From contig CACJDW010000002.1 of the NCBI GenBank assembly GCA_902592275.1, forward strand, positions 151,638 through 215,637: a DNA stretch of 64,000 bases. Reading direction: 5' to 3'. Positions 7,210 to 15,859 of the stretch are shown piece by piece; the stretch's first letter is position 1, and each line of letters opens with the position of its first letter. Made by a program: the position numbers and the translations under genes. Source of the stretch: an uncultured Pelagibacteraceae bacterium (lineage in GTDB: Bacteria > Pseudomonadota > Alphaproteobacteria > Pelagibacterales > Pelagibacteraceae). Under the pieces are notes generated by a model. That model searched no databases, had not been told where the DNA came from, and saw nothing but the letters and a program-made list of their open reading frames with translations.

Positions 7210-10200
7210 TTATTTAATTGTGTCAACAATTGCTTTTTCTTTATTATTTAAACCATACAATTCATAAATATAATTATTTAAATTACTTTCATTTTGCTCA
7301 TTTGGAGCATTAATAAGTAAATCAACCATCTTTTCAATTTTAATTTTTTCATTGGAGCTGGGTTTTACAACTGGAAATTCTGAAATTGTATCTACTTTAC
7401 ACATATAACCTCCATCATCAAACATTCTCCCAACTTTTTTAAAATACCATTTATGAACATTACTAGAATAAATTCCAACAAGATATTTTGCGTACTTATT
7501 GTCTGCAACAAAATTACAAGATGCTTCTAAAAAAATATCTTTATCAATTAATGAAAACTTCCACCCACGATTCATATTCATCCATCCAACCTTTGTTTGA
7601 TTAAAATCAGAAACAAAAGATGTTCCAGGTCTTTGTAGTACATACCATTCATACCTAATTCCTGTTTCTTGCTCATTCCTTCGGTTTAAATCCTCTTTGA
7701 AATTTAAAAGATATTTATATAGGGATTTATATTCTTTTTTGAAAGCTAACTCCGCTTCATCTGATGCTCCATTTATACCTTCAGCATCTAATGGAAAATG
7801 CCACGGAATATATAAAAGATAATCTAATCCTTTATCATATGTATATTTATACATATTTTTACCTCTTACGATTTTCTTTATTAACAATTGATTTTTTTTA
7901 TCCTCATTAATTAATTGTTTTCGTACTTTTTCATTTATTAAAAAAACACTATTAAGTCCTGTGGTAATACCACGACGGAATTTATTACGTGGAAGATCTA
8001 ATTTATTTTTTATATTTTTTATTTTTGTAAGAAGTAAATTTTCATCTCCATGAGATATAGCCCAAGAACTAAGTAAATTTTCTCTTTTAAGAGTAATGTT
8101 TTCATTTTTTAATGTATTCTCAAAATTTTGATATTTATCAAAATCACTGATTTCACAAGCTTTAATTGTTTTACTTGAACCTTTTTTTAATAAAACTATT
8201 GATGTATCAACTGAAGCTTTTTTAAATATTTGCAAAGATTTAAAATCAATTAATTGAATAATATTACATTTATCTAAAAAAAAATTTCTCAACAAGGAAC
8301 CATATGCAGACTTTAACCATTTGTTTGAAGTTATATATGCAAGGCAACCTTTGTCATTAAGAAGTTCTCTTCCTTTCTCAAAAAATAAACAATATAAGTC
8401 AGCATTTCCTGTGAACACTTTATATTCATTTTTTAGATTACTTTTATAAAGACGATCTTTTATTTTCTGTATCTGAACGTAAGGTGGATTTCCAACAATT
8501 AAATCAAATCCTTGTTTTTGATCGAAAACTTCTTGAAAAAAGATTTTAAAATCAAAGGAAACTTGCCCATCCATTATAGAGTTAAATTGAAAATCAATTT
8601 TTTTTTTTAATTCTAATTTCTTTTTAATATTAGTAGTTTGAAAATATTCATTTTTTAATAATGCAATTTCATCTTTTTTTTCAAATCCTAATAAATTTGA
8701 CTCAAGGCTTAATAAGCTATCACCTTTAAAAATTTTATAATCTAAATTTGGAAGTGGTAGTATTTTGTCATAATCCTCTTCATCAAGTATTAATGATAAC
8801 CACAATCTCAATTTTGCTGTTTCGATTGCAGAATCCTCTATATCAACTCCATAAATAGAATTTCTTATAAAATTCCTTTTTAAAAGATAACTTGTTCTTT
8901 TTTTATCATTATAAAAATTGTTTAGACTCAAACGTATAGAAACACATAAATTCATTAATTCTACAGGAAATTCACCAGATCCAATTGCTGGGTCACAAAT
9001 CTTAATATTTTTAATTTTTTCATCAATCAGTTGATAGTTCTTTTTAATAAAATTATTTTGTTTAAAGTTATAAATATTTTTAACTAATTGATTGATTGTA
9101 GTTTTGTCATCACCACCAACTTCGTTAATTAAATAATTAATTAATGCTTCCTCACAAATATATTTAGCTATCTTTCTTGGCGTATAAAATGTTCCTTTAG
9201 ATTTTTTATCCTTGATATCTAATAGATTTTCAAAAACTTTTCCAAGCATCTCTGGATCTATTGCTACTTCTTTTTCTTCAGGATCTTCCTCTTGAATTGT
9301 AAAATTATACATTTCAAAATTATCTAATATTTCATTAATAAGTCCGTTTGATATTGTAATTTTTGTATCTAACCAATTATAATTTTTTATTGGATCAAAT
9401 AGGCCACCATTTAAAAAAGGAATTTTTGTATCAAGTTTTGAATAATAATTTTCAGGCAGGTCAGTTGAAAATGCAACAAAAAGTGGCTCTAAAACATCAT
9501 TGAAAAAGTTATCATATTTACAGTATTTTTTGTTAAACAAATTTCTTATAAAATTTTTATCACCAGATCCCCATTTTTTAAAAACACTGTCTTCATTTTT
9601 TTTTATTCCAAGCCATCCTTTTTTTTGTAAAAAATAAATAAATACTAATTGTCCTAGTAATTTTTTAGAAAACTCTTCTATAGTGATTTTATTTTCTTCA
9701 AAAGTATTTTTTATATTTTTATCTTTTTTTATTAGATTTTCTAATTCATCATATAATTTTAAATATAATTTTTTATATGTATTAAAGAAATCATCAGTAA
9801 TTTTATCAACATTAAATGCACTTAATATATCTTCAATTTTTAAATTATCTTTTTGATTAGAAAGCAAATGCAATCTTTCAGCTGGAGTTACGCAGGACTC
9901 ATTTTCTCCTAAAAGATAGGTATATCTTTTTGGAGCTGTTTCAACTTCTATAATGTTTCCCTCTTGGTCAAAATCAGAATATTTTGAGGAAAAAGTTAAT
10001 CTATAATCACTTCCTTGATTGTCAAAAACCACGAGTACACCATGGCTAGAATATTGATCAATAAATTTAGTAACTAGATTTCTTAATTCTATTTTATTTT
10101 TATATATGTTTAAGTTTTTTGTTAATTTTAACTCAAATAAGGATACAGTTTTATTATCGTTTAAATTTAAATTTCCTAATTGGATAAAATCTAAAACTTT

Positions 10201-10332
10201 CTCATTATTAGTTTGTATTTTTTTTGGTTCTTTAAAATACTCAACATCTTTAAATATTTTTTTTGCAAGAGACTTCCAATCCTCTCTATCGTATTTTTTG
10301 TTTAGTATTTGTTTGATTTCTTGTTTTTGCAT
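7210..10332 (-). CDS. Eco57I/TaqI-type N6-adenine DNA methyltransferase with specificity region
   Basis: A 1040-residue modification enzyme that should methylate adenine in its target DNA using S-adenosylmethionine. The SAM motif DPAIGSGEF is at 447-455 and the catalytic NPPY at 615-618 (VGNPPYVQ). KGTFYTPRKIAKYI (379-392) is the usual lead-in of gamma-type methylases. The C-terminal 250 residues probably hold target recognition. An N-terminal stretch with FELKL (E67, K69) might be a degenerate PD-(D/E)xK nuclease, but that is weak. The start codon directly follows the helicase stop (TAA then ATG), so the two are made together. Length and architecture resemble type IIG or split type ISP systems. 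Confidence 0.87.
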   Translation of the reverse strand: MQKQEIKQILNKKYDREDWKSLAKKIFKDVEYFKEPKKIQTNNEKVLDFIQLGNLNLNDNKTVSLFELKLTKNLNIYKNKIELRNLVTKFIDQYSSHGVLVVFDNQGSDYRLTFSSKYSDFDQEGNIIEVETAPKRYTYLLGENESCVTPAERLHLLSNQKDNLKIEDILSAFNVDKITDDFFNTYKKLYLKLYDELENLIKKDKNIKNTFEENKITIEEFSKKLLGQLVFIYFLQKKGWLGIKKNEDSVFKKWGSGDKNFIRNLFNKKYCKYDNFFNDVLEPLFVAFSTDLPENYYSKLDTKIPFLNGGLFDPIKNYNWLDTKITISNGLINEILDNFEMYNFTIQEEDPEEKEVAIDPEMLGKVFENLLDIKDKKSKGTFYTPRKIAKYICEEALINYLINEVGGDDKTTINQLVKNIYNFKQNNFIKKNYQLIDEKIKNIKICDPAIGSGEFPVELMNLCVSIRLSLNNFYNDKKRTSYLLKRNFIRNSIYGVDIEDSAIETAKLRLWLSLILDEEDYDKILPLPNLDYKIFKGDSLLSLESNLLGFEKKDEIALLKNEYFQTTNIKKKLELKKKIDFQFNSIMDGQVSFDFKIFFQEVFDQKQGFDLIVGNPPYVQIQKIKDRLYKSNLKNEYKVFTGNADLYCLFFEKGRELLNDKGCLAYITSNKWLKSAYGSLLRNFFLDKCNIIQLIDFKSLQIFKKASVDTSIVLLKKGSSKTIKACEISDFDKYQNFENTLKNENITLKRENLLSSWAISHGDENLLLTKIKNIKNKLDLPRNKFRRGITTGLNSVFLINEKVRKQLINEDKKNQLLIKKIVRGKNMYKYTYDKGLDYLLYIPWHFPLDAEGINGASDEAELAFKKEYKSLYKYLLNFKEDLNRRNEQETGIRYEWYVLQRPGTSFVSDFNQTKVGWMNMNRGWKFSLIDKDIFLEASCNFVADNKYAKYLVGIYSSNVHKWYFKKVGRMFDDGGYMCKVDTISEFPVVKPSSNEKIKIEKMVDLLINAPNEQNESNLNNYIYELYGLNNKEKAIVDTIK

Positions 10333-13300
10333 TTAATTGTATGACTCTGAAATTATAATTTCAGGAATAGTTTCATCGTTTATTTTTTGCGTATTATTTA
10401 TATCTTCCAAAGGAAATTTTTTAAGTATTCTCAATAGACCATCAATTGTTTGAGTAATTTTTAATTTAGTCTTTTTTGATAAGTTTTTATGTCTATTTAT
10501 TTCTCTTTGTAATTCTATAAATCTTGAGTCTCGAATACATTTTTTAGCCATAAGAATTTTTTCTTTCTCAACTAAATTAAGAAAATCTGCTCTAGAACAT
10601 AAATCTAAAAAAGCTAAAGCCTGTTTGCTTTGAGGACCAAGAGTTGTGTTAACACCTTGATTTTCAGAAATTTTTTCATATTGTTCCTTTTCAAATTCTT
10701 TGAGAGCTATATCGACTTGTAAGTGATGATTTTTATGCAATTGAATTGCTTTTTCATCCTTTTTTGCTTTAAAAATTTTAATTGTTTCAACAAATGTTTT
10801 TGGATGAACATTTTTTTTTTCATCCACAAGATAAAATCCATTTCTCTTTTCACTTCTAATAAAAGAAATAGTACTATTTTTTAATAAATTATTTTTTCTT
10901 CCAACACGTTGTCTTTTAGACATGTTTAAAATTTTTCTATAGTAAATTTCATTATTTTTTTTAAATTCTCTTAAGTCCATCAGAAAAGAGAGTTTTTCAT
11001 TTTTCTCCTCTTCAATATCTTTATCAAATATTCCAAAAGTTTTTGTTTCTTCAGCTTCATGATAAATTTGACTATCTTCACCTAAAGCTTCATGAAATGA
11101 TTGTAACTTTAAAAAAGCTTTTTGTTCTAATTTAATATCTCCTTCTACATTTGAGGTAGGAAAAAAATTAAACACATGAATTTTATCTGCTTTACTTCCA
11201 ATTCTATTAACTCTACCTATTCTCTGTATCAATCTAGTTGAATTCCAAGGGGTATCATAGTTAATTATAATATTGGATCTATGTAAATTAATACCCTCAG
11301 CTAAGACTTCCGTTGTTATTAATATATTATAATTATTTTCCTTCTCTCCATCAAAATTTTCGTCAAATTCTGTTTGTAGTTTGGATTTTAATTTGTGTCT
11401 ATTAGATGCATCAATATTTAATATTTTTTCAAAACCATCTTTTTTAAGTCTATTTAATAAATAATCAGTTGTTACTTTAGCCTCTGAAAATATCACAACT
11501 TTACCACCAGTGTTCAAAGGTTTTTTAAAAAGATTATTTTTTAAATTGTTAATTAATATTTCATATTTTGGATCTTCTTTTACATCTTTCCATTGATCAT
11601 ATAATGGTTCTATAAGTTCATAATCTTGTTTTAATTTTTTTAAAAAATCCTTATTAAAATCTTCTGGTTTATAAATATCCCCTTTGCTATCGTCGTTTAA
11701 TAATATTTTTTCTAATTCTTCTTCACGATCCTCTAGAACATATTCCGAAATATCAATACTTTTCAATCCTGGAAGAATAAATATTTTTTTATTTTCAAAT
11801 TGTTTTATTTTAGATTTAAGTTTAATCAAAAAGTTATAAAGAGATTTTTTAAAAGCCTCGAAACTACTATCGAGTCTTTTAACCAACAGTGTTTTCATTA
11901 TGTCAGCAAGTGCAGAATATGCTACTTCAGGAATTTCATACTTTTTTCTTGCTTCTGGGTTTAAATTTTTAATTTCATCATAAATAACGTAGTTTAGCTT
12001 ACTTATGATAATAAAAGTTTTGTCATAAAGCTCCTCAAGATTTTCCTCTAAAATATAAAAAACTTTATTAGGCTTTCCCACTTTTGGAAAAATTATTTTT
12101 TGATCATCTAAATTCTTTTTATATTGTTCAATATTCATAAGGTCAGTTCTGGTTCTTCTGATCATGATTTGAGATATAATTTTTTCTCTTATTGAACCGT
12201 ATATATCTTTTACTTGTTCTTTAATTACTTGTTTATCTTGTTCTTTACTTAATGCCTTGTACTGCTTGATTTTTTGATTAAAAAAATAATCTATATTTGA
12301 AATTTCTAAGGTTGAATTCTTTCCATCTTGAAATAATAAAATTTGATTTTTAATATCCTCTGGAGAGTTATTTAATGGAGATGCTGAAATTAAGATAATT
12401 TTTTTCTCTAGAATTGAACCATCATCTAATTTAAAATTTGTTGGTGTTTTACACAATTTTTGTAATTCATTATAAGAGTCTGCTGTATTAGATCTAAATT
12501 TATGGGCCTCATCTACAATAATTAAATCAAATGATCTAGGATCATATGCTGGTTTTTCATATAACCAGTGAAAACTTCTATTTGGTAAAAATAAATAGTT
12601 TGGCAATCCAAAATCTTTTAAAACTTTCTCCCAATCATCCCTAATTGTCTGAGGTGCAATTATTAATGTCTTATTTATTTTTCCCTCATATTTATGAAGA
12701 TCATAATTAAATAATTTTTTGGCAATTAAAGTTGCTATTATGGTTTTACCAGTTCCAACTACATCTGATAAAAAAAAACCTCTATGTTTCTGTAAAAGCG
12801 AAAAACCTTCGTTAACAGCATCTGCCTGGTAATCTAATTTTTTATAGTTTGGAGGAAGATCGTTTATTGAACTTGGATCAAAATCAACACTTGATCCAAA
12901 GTATTCGATTAACATTTTATAATAAAGTTCATAAGGTGTAATACTGTCCGATAAATATGTTTCATTGATTAATTTTTTAATATTTTCTTTAACTACCTCA
13001 GCTGGAAGAATTTCTATTGACTCATTCCATAATTTTTCAAATTCTTTTGATGCATAATTCACATCATCATAATCTCTAAGCTCAACATTAAATTCATAAT
13101 TAGATTCAGGTAAAGCCCCTATACCAGTAGCAGATAAATTCGATGAGCCAGTTATTACACTGCCTGAGTTATGTTTGTTAAATGGTTTTGGTTTAAAAAT
13201 ATATATCTTAGCATGAATATTTTTAGATGGATGGGCTGCAATTTCTATTTTTTTGGAACTAATATCTTTAATAAATTCCAAAATACCTTCTTCAGTTTCT

Positions 13301-13608
13301 TTATTGTATGGTGAATTTTGAATATCACTTTTAAGATCTTTGTTTAATTCCTCTAAAATTTTTTGTTCATTGGTTGCAAATTCTAATCCAATTTGATGAT
13401 AATGTTTGATGGCTTTATCAACATTAATTCCAACAAGTATTCTTATTTTAGGAACTTTTTTTAAAAATTTTCTGATCTTAAAATATCCTGAAGCTCTTAA
13501 ATATCCAACCAAAGCATCAAAATCGTTTACTTTGGTGTATTTAAAAATACCCTCAAATTTTTTATAGAGAGTGTTATCACCTTGATTTGTAAAAAATTTT
13601 GTAGTCAT
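10333..13608 (-). CDS. PLD-nuclease/SNF2-type helicase of a restriction-like system
   Basis: A 1091-residue two-part enzyme. The N-terminal part has a phospholipase-D-type nuclease motif: HAKIYIF with H132 and K134, then GSSNLS (154-159). A superfamily 2 helicase follows, with Walker A DVVGTGKT (282-289), DEAH (366-369), SASPLNN (408-414) and motif VI QRIGRVNRIG (795-804), then a long charged C-terminus. It is the first gene of an operon with the methyltransferase. Nuclease plus translocase beside a methylase is the logic of restriction; single-chain type ISP enzymes fuse these parts, and DISARM combines PLD, helicase and methylase in separate proteins. Exact class is unassigned. Confidence 0.85.
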   Translation of the reverse strand: MTTKFFTNQGDNTLYKKFEGIFKYTKVNDFDALVGYLRASGYFKIRKFLKKVPKIRILVGINVDKAIKHYHQIGLEFATNEQKILEELNKDLKSDIQNSPYNKETEEGILEFIKDISSKKIEIAAHPSKNIHAKIYIFKPKPFNKHNSGSVITGSSNLSATGIGALPESNYEFNVELRDYDDVNYASKEFEKLWNESIEILPAEVVKENIKKLINETYLSDSITPYELYYKMLIEYFGSSVDFDPSSINDLPPNYKKLDYQADAVNEGFSLLQKHRGFFLSDVVGTGKTIIATLIAKKLFNYDLHKYEGKINKTLIIAPQTIRDDWEKVLKDFGLPNYLFLPNRSFHWLYEKPAYDPRSFDLIIVDEAHKFRSNTADSYNELQKLCKTPTNFKLDDGSILEKKIILISASPLNNSPEDIKNQILLFQDGKNSTLEISNIDYFFNQKIKQYKALSKEQDKQVIKEQVKDIYGSIREKIISQIMIRRTRTDLMNIEQYKKNLDDQKIIFPKVGKPNKVFYILEENLEELYDKTFIIISKLNYVIYDEIKNLNPEARKKYEIPEVAYSALADIMKTLLVKRLDSSFEAFKKSLYNFLIKLKSKIKQFENKKIFILPGLKSIDISEYVLEDREEELEKILLNDDSKGDIYKPEDFNKDFLKKLKQDYELIEPLYDQWKDVKEDPKYEILINNLKNNLFKKPLNTGGKVVIFSEAKVTTDYLLNRLKKDGFEKILNIDASNRHKLKSKLQTEFDENFDGEKENNYNILITTEVLAEGINLHRSNIIINYDTPWNSTRLIQRIGRVNRIGSKADKIHVFNFFPTSNVEGDIKLEQKAFLKLQSFHEALGEDSQIYHEAEETKTFGIFDKDIEEEKNEKLSFLMDLREFKKNNEIYYRKILNMSKRQRVGRKNNLLKNSTISFIRSEKRNGFYLVDEKKNVHPKTFVETIKIFKAKKDEKAIQLHKNHHLQVDIALKEFEKEQYEKISENQGVNTTLGPQSKQALAFLDLCSRADFLNLVEKEKILMAKKCIRDSRFIELQREINRHKNLSKKTKLKITQTIDGLLRILKKFPLEDINNTQKINDETIPEIIISESYN

Positions 13609-13691
13609 AATTTAAACTAAATAAAATTATTTAATTTTAATTATAGCTAGTAATTTTAATAAAATCATGAAAATTTATTAATATAAATATA
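13609..13691. promoter_or_regulatory. Divergent intergenic region of the defence genes
   Basis: These 83 bases separate the helicase-methylase operon from the rightward orphan gene, so both promoters must lie here. It is almost pure A/T with an imperfect dyad centred on AGCT near 13648 (ATTAT.AGCT.AGTAAT). This could be an operator, but no controller-protein gene is adjacent and I cannot place -35/-10 boxes with confidence. Confidence 0.35.
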
Positions 13692-14789
13692 ATGAAAAAA
13701 ATTAGATATAGAAAAATTCTTTTTGAGAGATATTTAGTTTTTAAGGATTTAATACAATTAGAGTCAGATGCTTATGGTTATTGGCCTAATTATAGACCAA
13801 TGAAATATTTTCATGATGACTGGGCAAAAAAAATTTTAAAATTAAATAAAGAAATAGAAAAGTTTCCCTCAAAACATAGATATGACCATCAATTTATTAC
13901 TGAGTTATTAAAATATAACTTAAAAATGTATCGTAATGGAGAGTACTATTCGACAACTTTTTTGAAAACACTTATTCCCGTTAATTTAAATAAGAAATCA
14001 CTTATAAATTTATTAAAGCATATAAAGTATTTTAGAGATGCAAGAATGGATACTTTAATGGGCTTTATAGTTATGAGAGCTAGGTTAGAGGAAATGATAC
14101 TTAATTTGTTTTTTTTGTTTAAATCAAAAAATTTAATCAAATTAAAAAAATGGAATGATTTGTTTGTTTTGATTCATAAAATAAATTACTCAAATTATGA
14201 TTATGAAATTGGTTTAAAAATTAGAAAAAGAGATAGAAAATTTAAAAATTTTTTAGAAAAGATAATTAAAAAAGACAGTAAATTACACATCAATGATATG
14301 ATTAAATTTGTAATAAGTAAAAAAACTTTAAAAGACGATTATCGCCCAAGCTTTTATGCCAGTGAAAAAGAAGCTATTGAAAATCAAAATAAATATTTAA
14401 GTAAAAAAGAAATTTTAAATTTAAAAAGATTTAGTAAATTTTTAGATTCAAGTAAAGATATAAGAAAATTTGGTAATTTCTCTTTGAAACCAATTGTAGA
14501 ACTGTATTCGCTTCTAAGTGATGAATTACATCCTAATAATCTATTTTTGAGAAATATATTAACCTCTACAAAATCAGATGTTGAGTTATCTATAATTCTT
14601 AAAGATCACATTCAGAAACTTTATAAATGTAGTGAATTTATTACAGATACTTCTGAAATAATTTACAAACAAAATATAGGTATTTTAGATTTTTTTATAA
14701 ATAAGATAGATGGCTCAAAAAAAGATAAATTAATTTTAGATGGTTTTAATCAAAGTGTTCAAAATAATTTAAATAAATTTAAAAAATAA
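13692..14789 (+). CDS. Orphan protein divergent from the restriction-like genes
   Basis: A 365-residue, lysine-rich, mostly helical-looking protein that I do not recognise. There is no signal peptide and no clear membrane span. One short piece, YSLLSDELHPN (about 272-282), resembles the Y.xLS.xxHP signature seen in several helical HEPN-like or abortive-infection proteins. The canonical RxxxxH of active HEPN RNases is not evident. It faces away from the helicase-methylase operon across an 83-bp gap, which would suit an accessory defence gene. Function unknown; base composition is like the neighbours. Confidence 0.65.
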   Translation: MKKIRYRKILFERYLVFKDLIQLESDAYGYWPNYRPMKYFHDDWAKKILKLNKEIEKFPSKHRYDHQFITELLKYNLKMYRNGEYYSTTFLKTLIPVNLNKKSLINLLKHIKYFRDARMDTLMGFIVMRARLEEMILNLFFLFKSKNLIKLKKWNDLFVLIHKINYSNYDYEIGLKIRKRDRKFKNFLEKIIKKDSKLHINDMIKFVISKKTLKDDYRPSFYASEKEAIENQNKYLSKKEILNLKRFSKFLDSSKDIRKFGNFSLKPIVELYSLLSDELHPNNLFLRNILTSTKSDVELSIILKDHIQKLYKCSEFITDTSEIIYKQNIGILDFFINKIDGSKKDKLILDGFNQSVQNNLNKFKK

Positions 14790-14810
14790 TATTCCAAATT
14801 TCTTCTTTCG

Positions 14811-14824
14811 GTCATTATGATGAC
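14811..14824 (+). promoter_or_regulatory. Small dyad before orphan gene pair
   Basis: GTCAT-TATG-ATGAC forms a 5-bp perfect inverted repeat with a 4-base centre, 36 bases upstream of the next start codon. It may be a small operator or chance; there is no T-run after it to make it a terminator. Confidence 0.2.
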
Positions 14825-14860
14825 TTAATCTAGACATTAAATTATGTTCTTATAATTTTC

Positions 14861-15169
14861 ATGAAAATTAATGAAATTCATGAAGTTTCTAGGATAATAT
14901 CTAAAGATTTAAGATTATTTATAGATCCAATTAGACTAATAGTTCCTTTATTATTTTCACACGCTAAAAACAAAAGGGATTTCTTTATTCTATTTGAGTT
15001 ATCTAAATTTCAATCAATTAGAAACAATATATTAAATATAATCAAAAAAGACCAAGCTATCCCAATGAAACTTGAAGAGATAATAAGAAAAAGATCAAAC
15101 AAAAGAATAATGAGTAAAATCAATATTTTATTAAAAAAAATTGATAATAATGAGGAGGTCAGTTTATGA
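14861..15169 (+). CDS. Small orphan protein, 102 residues
   Basis: Not recognised. A basic protein with a moderately hydrophobic stretch DPIRLIVPLLFSH at about residues 22-34 and a helical C-terminal half. A GGAGG-like sequence within its end (GAGGAGG region before 15166) serves the next gene, and its TGA stop overlaps that gene's ATG (ATGA, 15166-15169). The pair is therefore likely one transcription unit. The restriction-like neighbourhood makes a toxin-antitoxin or accessory role imaginable but unsupported. Confidence 0.6.
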   Translation: MKINEIHEVSRIISKDLRLFIDPIRLIVPLLFSHAKNKRDFFILFELSKFQSIRNNILNIIKKDQAIPMKLEEIIRKRSNKRIMSKINILLKKIDNNEEVSL

Positions 15170-15357
15170 TTGATTACTTATTTTATTTGTGTGTTGATAT
15201 TCTTGTATGGTTAGCAAAAGCTACAGGAACAACGTATGAATTTGTTAATATAGTAATATTTGTTTTAGGATATCCATTATTTGTAATAGCGTTGTTGCTA
15301 GTAATTTATTTTCAATATAAAAAAATTAAAAAAATAGAAAATAATTTTGATTTATGA
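15166..15357 (+). CDS. Small single-span or two-span membrane protein, 63 residues
   Basis: Begins MIDYLFYLCVDILVW, is hydrophobic to about residue 18, then has a strong transmembrane segment (about residues 31-50) and ends in a basic tail KKIKKIENN. It is translationally coupled to the preceding orphan by ATGA overlap and preceded by a good ribosome-binding site (GAGGAGG). Function unknown; a membrane-inserting small effector is one idea, drawn only from size and location. Confidence 0.6.
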   Translation: MIDYLFYLCVDILVWLAKATGTTYEFVNIVIFVLGYPLFVIALLLVIYFQYKKIKKIENNFDL

Positions 15358-15517
15358 ATTTCTAATAGTATTTTTAATTAAACAATTTCTAAGTTTAATT
15401 AATTTAATTATAGAAATTTTACTTTTAGGTTATTTCCCTCTTTGGTTTATTAAAAAAATTAATCTTTTAAAAAACATAATTCAGTCAAAAATAAAACACC
15501 AAAGAATGATTTACTGA
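15347..15517 (+). CDS. Possible small hydrophobic ORF, TTG start
   Basis: A 56-codon open frame overlaps the end of the 63-residue membrane gene by 11 bases. It reads MIYEFLIVFLIK, then a leucine/isoleucine-rich stretch with LLLGYFPLWFIKK, and ends QRMIY. The only starts available are TTG or ATT and I see no ribosome-binding site. It could be a real third gene of this small unit, or chance in AT-rich DNA. Confidence 0.25.
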   Translation: MIYEFLIVFLIKQFLSLINLIIEILLLGYFPLWFIKKINLLKNIIQSKIKHQRMIY

Positions 15518-15673
15518 TTAAATGCATTGGATTTCAATCCTTTTCTATCGTATTCCGCTGTTTTTATTATCTCCCTTGTTGCGTAATTCGAACAAGCAGA
15601 AAAGGATTGAGTCTATTACCAATTATAAACTTTTAACCTTAAAAAAATTAACTAACCTTAGGAGTTCTAATAC
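15358..15673. other. 316-base stretch without a certain gene
   Basis: The left half is covered by the possible hydrophobic ORF ending at 15517. The right half is less AT-rich than its surroundings and carries a 13-bp inverted repeat (15534-15610) with an inner hairpin. The last bases hold a clear ribosome-binding site (AGGAG, 15660-15664) for the gene at 15674. No tRNA or known riboswitch pattern was recognised. Confidence 0.5.
15534..15610 (+). ncRNA. Candidate structured RNA or leader
   Basis: TCAATCCTTTTCT (15534-15546) is perfectly complementary to AGAAAAGGATTGA (15598-15610). The 51-base loop contains a second stem, CTTGTT (15575-15580) with AACAAG (15591-15596). A nested two-stem shape in otherwise featureless AT-rich DNA, 63 bases before a small gene, suggests a structured leader or small RNA. 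It is not followed by a T-run. Strand is assumed from the downstream genes. Confidence 0.35.
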
Positions 15674-15859
15674 ATGGAAATAAACCGTGTCTGTAAGTAT
15701 TGCCACGTGAATACATACATTGCATACGACAATTGTAGCCCCGTATACAAACAATCATTTAAATTTGAAATAAAACCTGGAGAACACAACAGTTTAGTCT
15801 GGGATAAAATTATAAAAATTTTTAGAAAACATGGATACAAAGTGGAGCTCAAATCATGA
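15674..15859 (+). CDS. Small cysteine-containing protein, 61 residues
   Basis: Not recognised. The N-terminus has CKYCHVN (C7, C10) and a further C20, a possible metal-binding or redox arrangement; the C-terminal third (LVWDKIIKIFRKHGYKVEL) looks like a short alpha/beta element. A strong AGGAG lies 9 bases before the ATG, which supports this start. The stop overlaps the ATG of the exported protein that follows (ATGA, 15856-15859), so they are coupled. An antisense ORF of equal length covers the same bases and is rejected because it lacks a ribosome-binding site. Confidence 0.6.
   Translation: MEINRVCKYCHVNTYIAYDNCSPVYKQSFKFEIKPGEHNSLVWDKIIKIFRKHGYKVELKS

Noticed and set aside
7210..10332. 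N-terminal PD-(D/E)xK nuclease in the methylase (FELKL, E67/K69)
   Set aside because: Only an ExK match; no clear upstream aspartate in a proper strand context, and the helicase partner already carries a nuclease domain.
10106..10336. Plus-strand 76-codon frame opposite the methylase start
   Set aside because: Antisense shadow, phenylalanine/serine-rich, no initiation signal.
15667..15852. Minus-strand 61-codon frame over the small cysteine gene
   Set aside because: No ribosome-binding site, and the plus-strand frame has a strong AGGAG and ATGA coupling to the next gene.
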